64,000 nt of DNA from Poriferisodalis sp963663635 (GTDB taxonomy: Bacteria > Actinomycetota > Acidimicrobiia > Acidimicrobiales > Poriferisodalaceae), in NCBI GenBank assembly GCA_963663635.2, contig CAXXMY010000011.1:682001-746000 (forward strand), given 5' to 3'. The position numbers and the translations under genes are program-made. Positions 26,117-34,978 of the stretch are shown here, one piece after another. Under the pieces are notes generated by a model. It ran no database searches and was not told the DNA's origin. It worked only from the letters and a program-made list of their open reading frames with translations. Each line of letters begins with the position of its first letter. The first letter of the stretch is position 1.

Positions 26117-27945
26117 CGATCCAGGGCAGCGCGCGCCGCTGCGAGGTGGGCAGCGGCGTCATGGGCGCCGAGCGCCGGCGGCACCGCGGTCGCGTGCTCG
26201 ATGAGCGCCAGCCACGGTGAAGGCCTGCGGGTGCCGCGGTGAGTCCTTGACCGATGCCGAGCCCAGGTGAGGTGCAATGCGTGGGTGGCCCGCGACACAG
26301 CGACATAGAAGAGCCGACGTTCTTCGGGATCGCCGGCACGCAGCGGTACCAGTCCGTCCTCGGCGCCCGCGATGACGACATGGCGCCATTCGAGACCCTT
26401 CGCAGCGTGAAACGTCGCAAGCGTCACAGCACCGCCGGGGCGGGCGAATCGGTCGATGTCGAGCAGGTCGCCGGTGAGTTCGTGGTCCCGCCCTGCCAGC
26501 AGCCCGATCCAAGTGGCAAAACCTTGACCATCCGCACCCGGCCGGGCATTGCGGCGGCCTGCGGCACTGCCCTGCTCGTCGAGGTAGACCGCAGCGAGTT
26601 CCAGCAAGCGCAACGCCGTCTGATCGCTCGAGGCGCTGTCGGAGTACTGCCCGCGGTTGCTGACCTCTTGCCGCAATTCGGCGACGACCGAAGCGAAGTC
26701 CGCACCCGAAGCGCGGAGCCGGTCGAGCAGCTCGCGCACACCCTGCAGCTGCAGGAACGAGCCTCGCTGGCCGCCGATGCGATGGGGGATGCCCGCCGAG
26801 CCCAGAGCGGCGGCGATGTCGTGCAGCTGCGCGTTCGTGCGCGTCAGAACACCGAACGAGCCCCATCTCTTGTGTTGCGCGCTGATCCAGCGGGCGATGC
26901 CGTCGGCCTCGGCCGTCTCGTCGTCGTATGCCGTCACCGTGGGCGCGGGGCCGATTTCGTGCGGGCGGGCGGTCTGTTGGTCGTGCCCGCCTCGCAACCG
27001 CTGTGCTGACGTTGCTGTCTCGCTGGGGGACATGACGGCTCCGGCCGCGGCGATGAGCAACCGATGACTGCGGTAGTTGAGGTTGAGGTGCACCACTTCA
27101 GCACCGTCGAATCGGCGATCGAACTCAGCGATGTAGCTGCTGTCGGCCCCATTCCACCCGTAGATGGCCTGATCGGCGTCGCCGACGGCGCAAATGTCCG
27201 CGTTGCCGTCGCGGACGGCGGTGGTCCCGCCCAGCCACGCCGTCAGCAGGTTCCATTGCAGCCGGTTGAGGTCCTGAAATTCGTCCACGAAGAAGTGACG
27301 GTGCAGCCAGCGTCGGGCGTTCGCGAAGTGCTCGTCTGAGTGCATCAGGCGTGTGCACTCGATGAGCAGGTCGTCGAAGTCCAGCATTCGCCGACGCGTC
27401 TTGGTGCGCTCGTAGTGCGAATACAGCTCCGCTGTGGCCTCGGCGCCGGACCCCACGCGTCTGGGGCCGGGACCGTCGCGGTACTCAGCGGCCGAGAGAT
27501 CGTTGGCCTTGGCCCAGTCGATCTCGCGCAATGCGACCGCCACGGTCACTGGCGGTCGGGCGCCGAACCGGTTGCGCAGATGCTCTGCGAGCTCACCGCT
27601 GAGAGCGGCACGGCTCGGCAGGACCTTGCGCTCGGATCGCCCGCGGTCGATGTCATTTTGGCGCAGCTGCGCCAACGCAATGGAGTGAAACGTGCCGACC
27701 GGGCCGGTGTCGTCGACACCCAGGTCTCGAAGCCGGGAGCGCAACTCGTGCGCAGCTCGCCGCGTGAAGGTGACGGCCACCGCATGCCGCGCCTGAATTG
27801 ACTCGTCGCCGACTCGGCGAGCGATCCGATGCGTGAGCACGCGTGTCTTGCCGCTTCCTGGTCCCGCCACCACCAGAAGTGCATTCGCCTCCGAATCTAC
27901 CGCAGCGCGCTGGGCAGCGTCGAGCCGGCTCGCTGTGGGGTCCAC
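26113..27945 (-). CDS. UvrD/PcrA-like superfamily 1 DNA helicase
   Basis: This 610-aa SF1A helicase unwinds DNA 3'-5' using ATP. Motifs in order are the Q-motif/ Walker A AGPGSGKT (27-34), TFTRRAAHELRSR (Ia), FVDEFQDLN (II), VGDADQAIYGWNGAD (III), LNYRSH (IV), TFHAAKGLEWRHVV (V) and RRLFYVAVSRA (VI). It is shorter than UvrD or PcrA (about 720-770 aa), closer to the compact actinobacterial UvrD2-like group but lacking an HRDC domain. Starts with GTG at 27945. It converges with xthA, overlapping its stop by 4 bp; both are DNA-repair genes. The exact pathway is unknown. Confidence 0.9.
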   Translation of the reverse strand: MDPTASRLDAAQRAAVDSEANALLVVAGPGSGKTRVLTHRIARRVGDESIQARHAVAVTFTRRAAHELRSRLRDLGVDDTGPVGTFHSIALAQLRQNDIDRGRSERKVLPSRAALSGELAEHLRNRFGARPPVTVAVALREIDWAKANDLSAAEYRDGPGPRRVGSGAEATAELYSHYERTKTRRRMLDFDDLLIECTRLMHSDEHFANARRWLHRHFFVDEFQDLNRLQWNLLTAWLGGTTAVRDGNADICAVGDADQAIYGWNGADSSYIAEFDRRFDGAEVVHLNLNYRSHRLLIAAAGAVMSPSETATSAQRLRGGHDQQTARPHEIGPAPTVTAYDDETAEADGIARWISAQHKRWGSFGVLTRTNAQLHDIAAALGSAGIPHRIGGQRGSFLQLQGVRELLDRLRASGADFASVVAELRQEVSNRGQYSDSASSDQTALRLLELAAVYLDEQGSAAGRRNARPGADGQGFATWIGLLAGRDHELTGDLLDIDRFARPGGAVTLATFHAAKGLEWRHVVIAGAEDGLVPLRAGDPEERRLFYVAVSRATHALHLTWARHRSRTHRGTRRPSPWLALIEHATAVPPALGAHDAAAHLAAARAALDR

Positions 27946-27998
27946 GGGAGCGAACCTAGACCGTCGTTGCCCTGCTGATGTTGCGCATCGACTGGGTG

Positions 27999-28055
27999 AA
28001 TACGCTGCCGTCGGTGCGCATCGGCAGCGCCAATACGCTGCCGTGGGTGCGCATT
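27999..28055 (+). repeat. 33-nt tandem duplication at a gene start
   Basis: AATACGCTGCCGT followed by GGTGCGCAT occurs from 27999 and again from 28032 with few differences. The second copy contains the GTG start of the binding-protein-fold gene, and the first carries an in-frame GTG in the same context. Probably a slippage or local duplication event. Confidence 0.8.
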
Positions 28056-28760
28056 GTGAGCCTCGTTCCGAGTGTCACCGAGACGCTGGCGACGTGGGGC
28101 TCTGACCCGATCGCATGCACCCGCTTCTGTGAGCGGGGTGACCTGAGACATGTGGGGGGCACCAAGAATCCCGATGTCGAAGCGATCGTCGGGCTGAGGC
28201 CGGATCTCGTCGTGACCGATCGCGAGGAGAACCGCAGGCAGGACCATGAAGCGCTGGTCACGGCTGGTCTCGAGGTGGAGGTTCTGCACATCGCGGCGCT
28301 GGCCGACGTCGAGCCCGAACTGGGCCGCTTGGCGCAACGGATCGGTGTGGCCTGGACGCCTGAGCCGCTGCCAGCGCCAGCCGATTTGCCGCATCCTGCG
28401 GCACGGGCCGGGAACATTTGTGTCTTCGTGCCGATCTGGCGCCGGCCGTACATGACCATCGGCGCGCAGACGTACGGTGCCTCGATGCTCCGCTACTGCG
28501 GTGTCGAGGTGGCCTTCGCTGACCGGGACGTCTACCCGACGCTTTGCGATGCCGATCTCTCGGCAGAGCACTTCGACGTGATCCTGGCCCCAACCGAGCC
28601 GTATCCGTGGCATCTGCGGCACCTGGACGAGCTGTCGCAGTACGCACCGGCTCACCTCATCGACGGTCAGGATCTGTTCTGGTGGGGAACACGCACGCCG
28701 GCGGCGATCGTGCGGGTGGCCGAGACGATCCAGCGAGCGCTGGAGCAGGCAGCGCCGTGA
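28047..28760 (+). CDS. Periplasmic-binding-protein-fold protein (BtuF/FhuD-like) without signal peptide
   Basis: The 237-aa protein matches the helical-backbone metal receptor fold of cobalamin and siderophore-binding proteins: IVSLVPSVTETLATWG at the N-terminus, VGGTKNPDVEAIVGLRPDLVV, then a C-terminal lobe ending with the FWWGTRTP region. No signal peptide or lipobox is present from the GTG at 28047, and no permease or ATPase gene is nearby, so it is probably cytoplasmic. Similar signal-less proteins are widespread but poorly studied. A 33-nt tandem duplication around 27999-28055 includes its start region, so a GTG one repeat upstream is an alternative start. Confidence 0.75.
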   Translation: MRIVSLVPSVTETLATWGSDPIACTRFCERGDLRHVGGTKNPDVEAIVGLRPDLVVTDREENRRQDHEALVTAGLEVEVLHIAALADVEPELGRLAQRIGVAWTPEPLPAPADLPHPAARAGNICVFVPIWRRPYMTIGAQTYGASMLRYCGVEVAFADRDVYPTLCDADLSAEHFDVILAPTEPYPWHLRHLDELSQYAPAHLIDGQDLFWWGTRTPAAIVRVAETIQRALEQAAP

Positions 28761-28807
28761 CAAACAGTGCGAAGTAGCGTTGCCGGGACGTGACGAGGGG
28801 ACGAGGT

Positions 28808-29959
28808 ATGGGTACAGGACCGCTGGCGGGCACCAGGGTGATCGAGATGCAGGGGATCGGACCGGCGCCGTTCTGCGGAATGATGCTCTCAGATATGGGC
28901 GCCGAGGTGATCCGGGTGGATCGAGCCGGAAACGTGCGCGATCACGATGTCGAAACTCCGCCGATCGATATTTTGGCTCGCGGTCGATCTTCGATCGGAC
29001 TCGACCTGAAGAATCCCGACGGCGCCGAGGCGCTGCTGCGCCTTGTCGAGCGTTCTGACGCTCTGATCGAAGGATTCCGCCCAGGCGTGATGGAACGTCT
29101 GGGCATCGGCCCCCACGAGTGCCTCGCTCGCAATCCCCGACTCGTCTATGGCCGAATGACCGGCTGGGGTCAGGAAGGCCCGTACCACATGGGCGCGGGG
29201 CACGACATCAACTACATCGCGCTGGCCGGCGCGCTCGAACCGATCGGGCGGGCGGGCGAGCCGCCGATCGCGCCGCTGAACCTCGTGGGTGACTTCGGCG
29301 GCGGCGGAATGCTGATGGCCTTCGGCGTGGCGTGCGGATTGTTCGAGGCGCAGCGCTCCGGCGAGGGACAGGTCATCGACGCAGCCATGGTCGACGGTGC
29401 CGCCACGCTGATGGCGATGTTCCATTCGATGCGCGCGTTGGGTGTGTGGAATGACGAGCGCGGCACGAACCTGCTCGACACCGGCAGCCACTTCTACGAC
29501 GTGTACCAGTGCGCTGACGGCAACTACATCTCGGTCGGGTCGATCGAGCCGCAGTTCTACGCAGAGCTGCTGCGGCTGACCGGGCTCGACGACGACGCCG
29601 AGTTCGCCAAGCAGCACTCACGCAGCAACTGGCCCCATCTCAAGGATCGCATCGCCGAGGTGTTCAAGGCCAAGACACGCGACGAATGGTGCGAAATCAT
29701 GGACGCCACCGACGTTTGCTTCGCCCCAGTGCTGACGCTCGAAGAGGCGCCCCAGCATCCGCACAATGTGCATCGCGATACGTTCTGCGAGGTAGCCGGC
29801 GTCATCCAGCCCAGCCCGTCACCGCGCTTCAGCCGAACTGTCGAATCGGTCCAGGGCCCGCCGGCGCATCCAGGGCAGCACACCGACGAGGTGCTCGCCG
29901 TCGCCGGCTACGACGCTGACGACATCGTCAAGCTGCGCGACACCGGTGCCATCGCCTGA
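28808..29959 (+). CDS. mcr: Alpha-methylacyl-CoA racemase
   Basis: This class III CoA-transferase-fold enzyme interconverts (R)- and (S)-2-methylacyl-CoA esters, needed for degradation of branched or sterol-derived chains. The 383-aa protein has GAGHDINYIALAGAL with His132, the following VGDFGGGG with Asp162 and VGSIEPQFYAELL with Glu, matching the catalytic His126, Asp156 and Glu241 described for the mycobacterial enzyme MCR. The start ATG at 28808 follows GGGGACGAGG. The gene is the intact relative of the frameshifted CaiB-type gene at 1.3-2.6 kb. A short gene follows 1 nt after its stop. Confidence 0.9.
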   Translation: MGTGPLAGTRVIEMQGIGPAPFCGMMLSDMGAEVIRVDRAGNVRDHDVETPPIDILARGRSSIGLDLKNPDGAEALLRLVERSDALIEGFRPGVMERLGIGPHECLARNPRLVYGRMTGWGQEGPYHMGAGHDINYIALAGALEPIGRAGEPPIAPLNLVGDFGGGGMLMAFGVACGLFEAQRSGEGQVIDAAMVDGAATLMAMFHSMRALGVWNDERGTNLLDTGSHFYDVYQCADGNYISVGSIEPQFYAELLRLTGLDDDAEFAKQHSRSNWPHLKDRIAEVFKAKTRDEWCEIMDATDVCFAPVLTLEEAPQHPHNVHRDTFCEVAGVIQPSPSPRFSRTVESVQGPPAHPGQHTDEVLAVAGYDADDIVKLRDTGAIA

Positions 29960-29960
29960 G

Positions 29961-30356
29961 GTGAACGACGAGCCCCGAGACGCCGACGATGCTCGTGCCA
30001 GCGAGCCGACTGGTCCTCCGCCGGGACTGGACCGCAAGCTCGTCCCGCTCTACACCGAAGCCGCTGCGGTGGCCGATGTGTCGCCCGCGAGCGCTTGCGC
30101 CCTCGCCCGACTGCTGCTGCGCAGCCTGATCCAGGTCCAGGGTCTGCGTGGCCGACACTTGGTGCGCGACATCGGCGAGCTGGTGTCTGCCGGTGCACCC
30201 GTGGGCCTGCTGCGAGCGCTCGATGTGATGAAGCTGAGCGACATCGAAGCCCGCCGCCCCGGCGAGCTGAACTTGGCAAACGGCCATGGCGACGCGCAGA
30301 ACCTGTTGATGTTCATCCATCTCTTCACGCAGCACGTCTCGCCGCCGCAGCGGTGA
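29961..30356 (+). CDS. Small hypothetical protein, helical, DUF4145-like
   Basis: I do not recognise a named family for this 131-aa protein. From the GTG at 29961, 1 nt after the racemase stop, it starts with an acidic, Pro-rich segment and continues as a predicted helical domain with LDRKLVPLYTEAAAVADV and CALARLLLRSLIQ, a pattern reminiscent of DUF4145 proteins found with restriction and defence genes. An LMFIHLFTQHV end follows. Its position implies co-translation with the racemase gene. Function cannot be assigned. A short GCCGCCGCAGCGGTGA duplication occurs at its 3' end (about 30342 and 30371). Confidence 0.5.
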   Translation: MNDEPRDADDARASEPTGPPPGLDRKLVPLYTEAAAVADVSPASACALARLLLRSLIQVQGLRGRHLVRDIGELVSAGAPVGLLRALDVMKLSDIEARRPGELNLANGHGDAQNLLMFIHLFTQHVSPPQR

Positions 30357-30413
30357 GACCGTCAAGCACCGTCGCCGCCGCAGCGGTGATCTCTTCGCAG
30401 CGAGCAGAGATGC

Positions 30414-30785
30414 ATGTCCGCTGAATTCTGGATATCGCTTCACGTCGCGCTGGGCTGGGCGCTCGTGATCTCGAACGGCTTCGCAGGTCTGTGGTCGTTG
30501 GGCGCAATTCGCTGGCACCGCCTGCGTCAGCGAAGCTTGTGGTGGCTTCTTGGCGCCGCCTGGGTGCTTGTCTTCGTCCAGCTCACCGTCGGCGTTGTCG
30601 TCGTCAGGACCGCCGCAGTCGAAGCGCCTGCGTTCCATGTTTTCTACGGCGTCTGCTGCGCCGTCGCGGTCGCATTTGTGTTCGCGTACCGAGAGCAGCT
30701 CTCGCATCGCCGCTACCAGCTGTTCGGATTCGGCGCCCTGTTCATCATGGGCCTCGCCATCCGCGCAATGTTCCTGGGCAGCTAG
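30414..30785 (+). CDS. Four-helix integral membrane protein of unknown function
   Basis: The 123-aa protein has four hydrophobic stretches at about residues 7-29, 42-64, 73-92 and 101-119, separated by short basic loops (RWHRLRQR, YREQLSHRRY). The positive loops between helices 1-2 and 3-4 suggest both ends lie outside. No cofactor motif is present. It converges with pckG. The family is not recognised; a role in membrane transport or electron transfer cannot be supported. Confidence 0.6.
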   Translation: MSAEFWISLHVALGWALVISNGFAGLWSLGAIRWHRLRQRSLWWLLGAAWVLVFVQLTVGVVVVRTAAVEAPAFHVFYGVCCAVAVAFVFAYREQLSHRRYQLFGFGALFIMGLAIRAMFLGS

Positions 30786-30858
30786 GCGCGGCGGGGCTGC
30801 TGGGCAGCTGGGCGTTGCGGAGATCGCCTGCCCGCCGAATGTCGGACTGGCTGCGGTC

Positions 30859-32646
30859 TCAGACGCCCAGGCGCTCCTCGAGCTGGTCGAGCTGGTGGCG
30901 CATCTGGGGGGGGAGGCGATCGCCGAGGGTGTTGTAGTGGGCTTCGATCATGTCGATCTCGGCTCGCCAGTCGTCTTCGTCGACCGTGGTCAATACCTCG
31001 ATCTGCTCGTCGGTCAAGTCGAGGCCCGTTGTGTCGAGTGCCGCGGGCGGCGGCACCAGGCCGATGGCGGTCGGCACCGCCTCGCCGTGGCCGGCGACCC
31101 GTTCGATCACCCACTTGAGCACCCGGCAATTGTCGCCGAAGCCGGGCCAGATGAACTTGCCGTCTTCGTCCTTGCGGAACCAGTTGACGTAGAACAGTTT
31201 CGGCAGCTTCGCATCGGGCTTGGCGCCGATGTCGAGCCAGTGCTGGAAGTAGTCGCCGAAGTTGTAGCCGCAGAACGGCAGCATGGCGAAGGGGTCACGT
31301 CGGATCTCGCCGATAGCGCCCGCAGCTGCGGCTGTCTTCTCCGAGGACATCACCGAACCCAGGAACACGCCGTGCTCCCAGTCGAGCGCCTCGGTGACCA
31401 ACGGCACCGTCGTTGCCCGGCGACCGCCGAACAGGATCGCCGAAATCGGAACACCGGCTGGGTCCTCCCACTCCTTCGCGATGGTCGGGCACTGCGCTGC
31501 GGGTGCGGTGAAGCGGGCGTTGGGATGCGCTGCGGGAGTGCCGCTGTCAATGCTCCAAGCATTGCCACGCCAGTCGGTCAGCCCCTCGGGAGGAGCTTCG
31601 CTGAGCCCTTCCCACCACACGTCGCCGTCGGGTGTCTGCGCCACGTTCGTGAACACGCAGTTGCCCCACATGGTGGCGAGGGCACTGGGGTTGGTGTCGG
31701 TGCCGGTTCCCGGAGCTACCCCGAAGATGCCGGCCTCGGGATTGATGGCGTGCAGACGGCCGTCAGGACCGAACTTCATCCATGCGATGTCGTCGCCGAT
31801 CGTCTCGACTTTCCAGCCGGGCAGGGTCGGGATCATCATCGCCATGTTCGTCTTGCCGCATGCCGATGGGAACGCAGCCGCGACATACACCGTTTCGCCG
31901 CCCGGGGGAGTCACGCCCACGATCAGCATGTGCTCGGCCAGCCAGCCTTGATCACGGGCCATCGTCGAGGCGATTCGCAACGCGAAGCACTTCTTGCCCA
32001 GCAGAGCGTTTCCGCCGTAACCCGAACCGTAGGACCAGATCTCTCGGGTCTCAGGGAAATGGACGATGTACTTGCGGTCGGCGTCGCAGGGCCACGGAAC
32101 GTCGTCCTCGCCGGGCTCGAGCGGCGCGCCCAGCGAATGCACGCACGGCACGAACTCGCCGTCGCCGAGGACGTCGAGCGCGGCCTGTCCCATGCGGGTC
32201 ATGATCCGCATCGACGCCGCCACGTAGGGCGAGTCGGTCAGCTGAACGCCGATGTGCGCAATGTGCGATCCCAGCGGACCCATCGAGAACGGCACCACGT
32301 ACATGGTCCGGCCACGCATGGAGCCGGCGAACAGTTCGCTCAACTCGGCCCGCATCTCGTCGGGCTCCCGCCAGTTGTTGTTGGGGCCTGCGTCAACCTC
32401 GCGCTCGCAGCAGATGAACGTGCGATCCTCCACCCGGGCCACATCGCCCGGGTCCGAGCGTGCCAGAAAGCTATTTGGCCGGGCTTCGGAATCGAGCGGG
32501 ATCAGCGTGCCCGACTCGACCATGAGGCCGCAGAGTCGTTCGTACTCGGTTTCGGACCCGTTGCACCAACAGATGTCGTCGGGGCGCAGGACGCCGGCCC
32601 AGTGATCGACCCATTCGAGCAACTGGCGGTTCGTGGTTGCAGGCAA
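30859..32646 (-). CDS. pckG: Phosphoenolpyruvate carboxykinase (GTP)
   Basis: This enzyme interconverts oxaloacetate and PEP using GTP/GDP, the entry step of gluconeogenesis. The 595-aa protein has the P-loop FPSACGKTNMAMM near residue 275, the metal site VETIGDDIAWMKFGPDG, and the nucleotide motif FGGRRATTVPLV. The substrate region GSGYGGNALLGKKCFALRI is also conserved. Its length and these motifs separate it from the ATP-dependent family. GTP-type enzymes are usual in Actinomycetota. It stands alone between two plus-strand genes on one side and a small minus-strand gene on the other. Confidence 0.95.
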   Translation of the reverse strand: MPATTNRQLLEWVDHWAGVLRPDDICWCNGSETEYERLCGLMVESGTLIPLDSEARPNSFLARSDPGDVARVEDRTFICCEREVDAGPNNNWREPDEMRAELSELFAGSMRGRTMYVVPFSMGPLGSHIAHIGVQLTDSPYVAASMRIMTRMGQAALDVLGDGEFVPCVHSLGAPLEPGEDDVPWPCDADRKYIVHFPETREIWSYGSGYGGNALLGKKCFALRIASTMARDQGWLAEHMLIVGVTPPGGETVYVAAAFPSACGKTNMAMMIPTLPGWKVETIGDDIAWMKFGPDGRLHAINPEAGIFGVAPGTGTDTNPSALATMWGNCVFTNVAQTPDGDVWWEGLSEAPPEGLTDWRGNAWSIDSGTPAAHPNARFTAPAAQCPTIAKEWEDPAGVPISAILFGGRRATTVPLVTEALDWEHGVFLGSVMSSEKTAAAAGAIGEIRRDPFAMLPFCGYNFGDYFQHWLDIGAKPDAKLPKLFYVNWFRKDEDGKFIWPGFGDNCRVLKWVIERVAGHGEAVPTAIGLVPPPAALDTTGLDLTDEQIEVLTTVDEDDWRAEIDMIEAHYNTLGDRLPPQMRHQLDQLEERLGV

Positions 32647-32742
32647 TGTGACCTCCGGGTCGGTCTTCCTACTCGCTAGCGCTTCGGAGCTGCCGCACTC
32701 GTCCGCGCTCCGGATCCGGCCGACGTTGTGGCCGGCCGCGGA

Positions 32743-32988
32743 TCACGCTGTGCTCCCCCCGGCGGTGATCCATTCCGGCGTTCCCAGGTCGACCTCTGAA
32801 CCCAGGCGAAGTCGGGTTGCCAGCCCCCGATCATCGAGGTCAAAGATGACTCGCTGGCCCTGCCTCACCATCCGGAAGATGGAACCCTCCAAGGCATCAG
32901 GGGCCAGCTCGTGCTCGGCGCGTGCGACATCGTCAGTAACCACGCCGACTTTGGATGCGGGGTCGTACGACTTGATGACGCCTTGCAT
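32743..32988 (-). CDS. Small cold-shock-domain-like protein
   Basis: The 81-aa protein begins MQGVIKSYDPASKVGVVTDD, which follows the beta-strand pattern of a cold-shock domain, with later strands SIFRMVRQGQRVIFDLDDRG and a short C-terminal tail. The canonical RNP1 aromatic motif is absent, so nucleic-acid binding is uncertain. Divergent from the DAK-domain gene with 105 nt between starts. In other actinobacteria, the gene in front of the DAK-domain gene is often rpmB. Here it is this small protein. Confidence 0.65.
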   Translation of the reverse strand: MQGVIKSYDPASKVGVVTDDVARAEHELAPDALEGSIFRMVRQGQRVIFDLDDRGLATRLRLGSEVDLGTPEWITAGGSTA

Positions 32989-33093
32989 TCGCGCCTCCGT
33001 TGGCCGGGAAACTGCGCGGACGCCGAAGCAGCCGTCACAGCATCCCGAAAGCTACCAACCGGGCGCAGCGGGCGCGCTGTAACTTCGGCGGTG

Positions 33094-34908
33094 ATGAGCC
33101 AGGAGGTGTTCGCGGGACAGTTGCCGACGCACGCGCTCGACACACGTCATGTTGTGGCCGCCGTGCGCGCCTACGGCGAGGCGTTGGAACGGCACCGCAC
33201 GACGATCGACCGACTCAACGTGTACCCGGTGCCAGATGGTGACACTGGCACCAACATGGCCCTGACGCTGGCCTCGGTGGCCTCCGAATTGGAACCCGTT
33301 GCCGACGCCGGTCGCGCTGAGGTCTGCCGTGCTATCTCGCACGGCGCGCTGATGGGCGCGCGCGGCAACAGCGGGGTCATCGTCAGCCAGCTGCTGCGCG
33401 GCCTTGCCGCCACGCTGGCTCCCGACGCATCAGACGACGGCGCAGGTGTTGCCGAGCCGATGATCGATGCTCCGCGGCTGGCCGAAGGACTCATGGCGGC
33501 CAGCACGGCGGCGGACAGCGCGGTGATGAGACCCGTTGAAGGCACCATTCTCAGCGTCGCCCGAGCATCCGCGCATGCAGCGCGCTCCGCAGTCGCGGAT
33601 GATTCGCCGCAGGGCGGCGCGGCACAGCTAGTGGCCATGCTCGAAACAGCGCGGCAGGCGGGTCAGGTCGCTCTCGAACGCACACCGCAGCAGCTGCCGG
33701 TGCTCGCCTCCGCCGGAGTGGTGGATGCAGGAGCAGCGGGCTACCTGCTGCTCCTCGACGCGCTGCTCAATGTGGTCGATGGCAGGCCCTTGCCCGCAGA
33801 AGTAGATCTGCCCGCGGATGTCGCTGCGGTAATCGCGCACGGCAACGCCGGCACAGCGTTGCCCGACGCCGGAGTGGACCCAGTGGCGCAGCGCCGCGAC
33901 GAGTTGCACAGCCATCTCGGCGACGAGGCCCATGACCCTTCCGGCACCCGCTACGAGGTCATGTTCCTGCTGGCGGCGCATGACGATCGGATCGACGCCT
34001 TCAAGAATGCCTGGGATGCAATGGGCGACTCGATCGTGATGGTCGGCGGCGACGGCCTGTGGAATTGCCACATCCATACCGACGACATCGGCGCTGTGAT
34101 CGAAGCCGGCATCGATGCGGGAAGGCCGCACCGCATCCAGATCACCGATCTCCACGAACAGGTCGCCGGTCTGGGCGGTCACGCAGCGCACCCAGCGCCC
34201 GGCGTTCAGGCCGCTGCGCGGTCTGGCTCCGATGCTCCGGACCGTCCTGCTGTCGGCTGCGCCGTCGTCGTCGTGTCGCCGTCGCCTGGCCTCGACGAGC
34301 TGTTCGCCTCGATGGGCGCCCAGGAGCTCGTCACCGGCGGCCAGACCATGAATCCGTCTACGGCTGAGCTGCTCGCTGCAGTGGAGGCGGCACCGTCGCA
34401 GCAGGTCGTCGTTCTGCCGAACAACTCCAACATCATCCCGGTGGCGCACCAGGTCAGCGCCCACACCGACAAGACGGTTGTCGTGGTGCCCACGAAATCG
34501 GTGCCCGCCGGCCTCGCCTCGCTGGTCGGCTACGACCCTGATGGCGATGCCGGGCTCAACGCCGTGGCAATGAGCGACGCCGCGGAAGCGGTCACTGCGG
34601 GCGAGGTGACCCGAGCGGTGCGCGACACCGAAGGCCCCGAGGGCCACATCGGCGCCGGCGATTGGATCGGCATGGACGCCGAGGGCATCGTGACTGCGGG
34701 TGACACAGCGCTCGGCGCGGCGACTGGCCTGCTCGACCACCTGCTGCAGCCGTCCCACGAGATCCTCACCCTCATCTCCGGTGCCGATGCTCGGCCTGCC
34801 GACACCGATGCTGTGATGGCATGGCTTGCTGCCCGCTGGCCTGACGTCGAAGTCGAGCACCATGTCGGCGGCCAGGACCACTACCCGTACCTGTTCGGCA
34901 TCGAATGA
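33094..34908 (+). CDS. DAK2-domain fatty-acid-kinase-like protein (FakA/YloV type)
   Basis: The 604-aa protein has an N-terminal DhaL-type (DAK2) nucleotide-binding domain (about 1-200) with DRLNVYPVPDGDTGTNMALT and GARGNSGVIVSQLLRG, a middle domain with NCHIHTDDIGAVIEAG, and a C-terminal EDD-like domain with LPNNSNIIPVAHQ. This is the architecture of FakA, which phosphorylates fatty acids bound to FakB, and of the actinobacterial protein encoded just before recG (Rv2974c type). No fakB is present here. The start ATG at 33094 is the first before the conserved domain; a GTG lies 3 nt upstream. Confidence 0.85.
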   Translation: MSQEVFAGQLPTHALDTRHVVAAVRAYGEALERHRTTIDRLNVYPVPDGDTGTNMALTLASVASELEPVADAGRAEVCRAISHGALMGARGNSGVIVSQLLRGLAATLAPDASDDGAGVAEPMIDAPRLAEGLMAASTAADSAVMRPVEGTILSVARASAHAARSAVADDSPQGGAAQLVAMLETARQAGQVALERTPQQLPVLASAGVVDAGAAGYLLLLDALLNVVDGRPLPAEVDLPADVAAVIAHGNAGTALPDAGVDPVAQRRDELHSHLGDEAHDPSGTRYEVMFLLAAHDDRIDAFKNAWDAMGDSIVMVGGDGLWNCHIHTDDIGAVIEAGIDAGRPHRIQITDLHEQVAGLGGHAAHPAPGVQAAARSGSDAPDRPAVGCAVVVVSPSPGLDELFASMGAQELVTGGQTMNPSTAELLAAVEAAPSQQVVVLPNNSNIIPVAHQVSAHTDKTVVVVPTKSVPAGLASLVGYDPDGDAGLNAVAMSDAAEAVTAGEVTRAVRDTEGPEGHIGAGDWIGMDAEGIVTAGDTALGAATGLLDHLLQPSHEILTLISGADARPADTDAVMAWLAARWPDVEVEHHVGGQDHYPYLFGIE

Positions 34909-34978
34909 GTCTTCGCCGCCGCCGCCAGCCCGCCTTGGGCCGGTGCGGGGGACCACCTGCACCTCGGCGGCCGTCGCG

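Noticed and set aside
30550..32679. Plus-strand open frame of 709 codons across pckG
   Set aside because: It is antisense to a perfectly conserved PEP carboxykinase and shows no domain.
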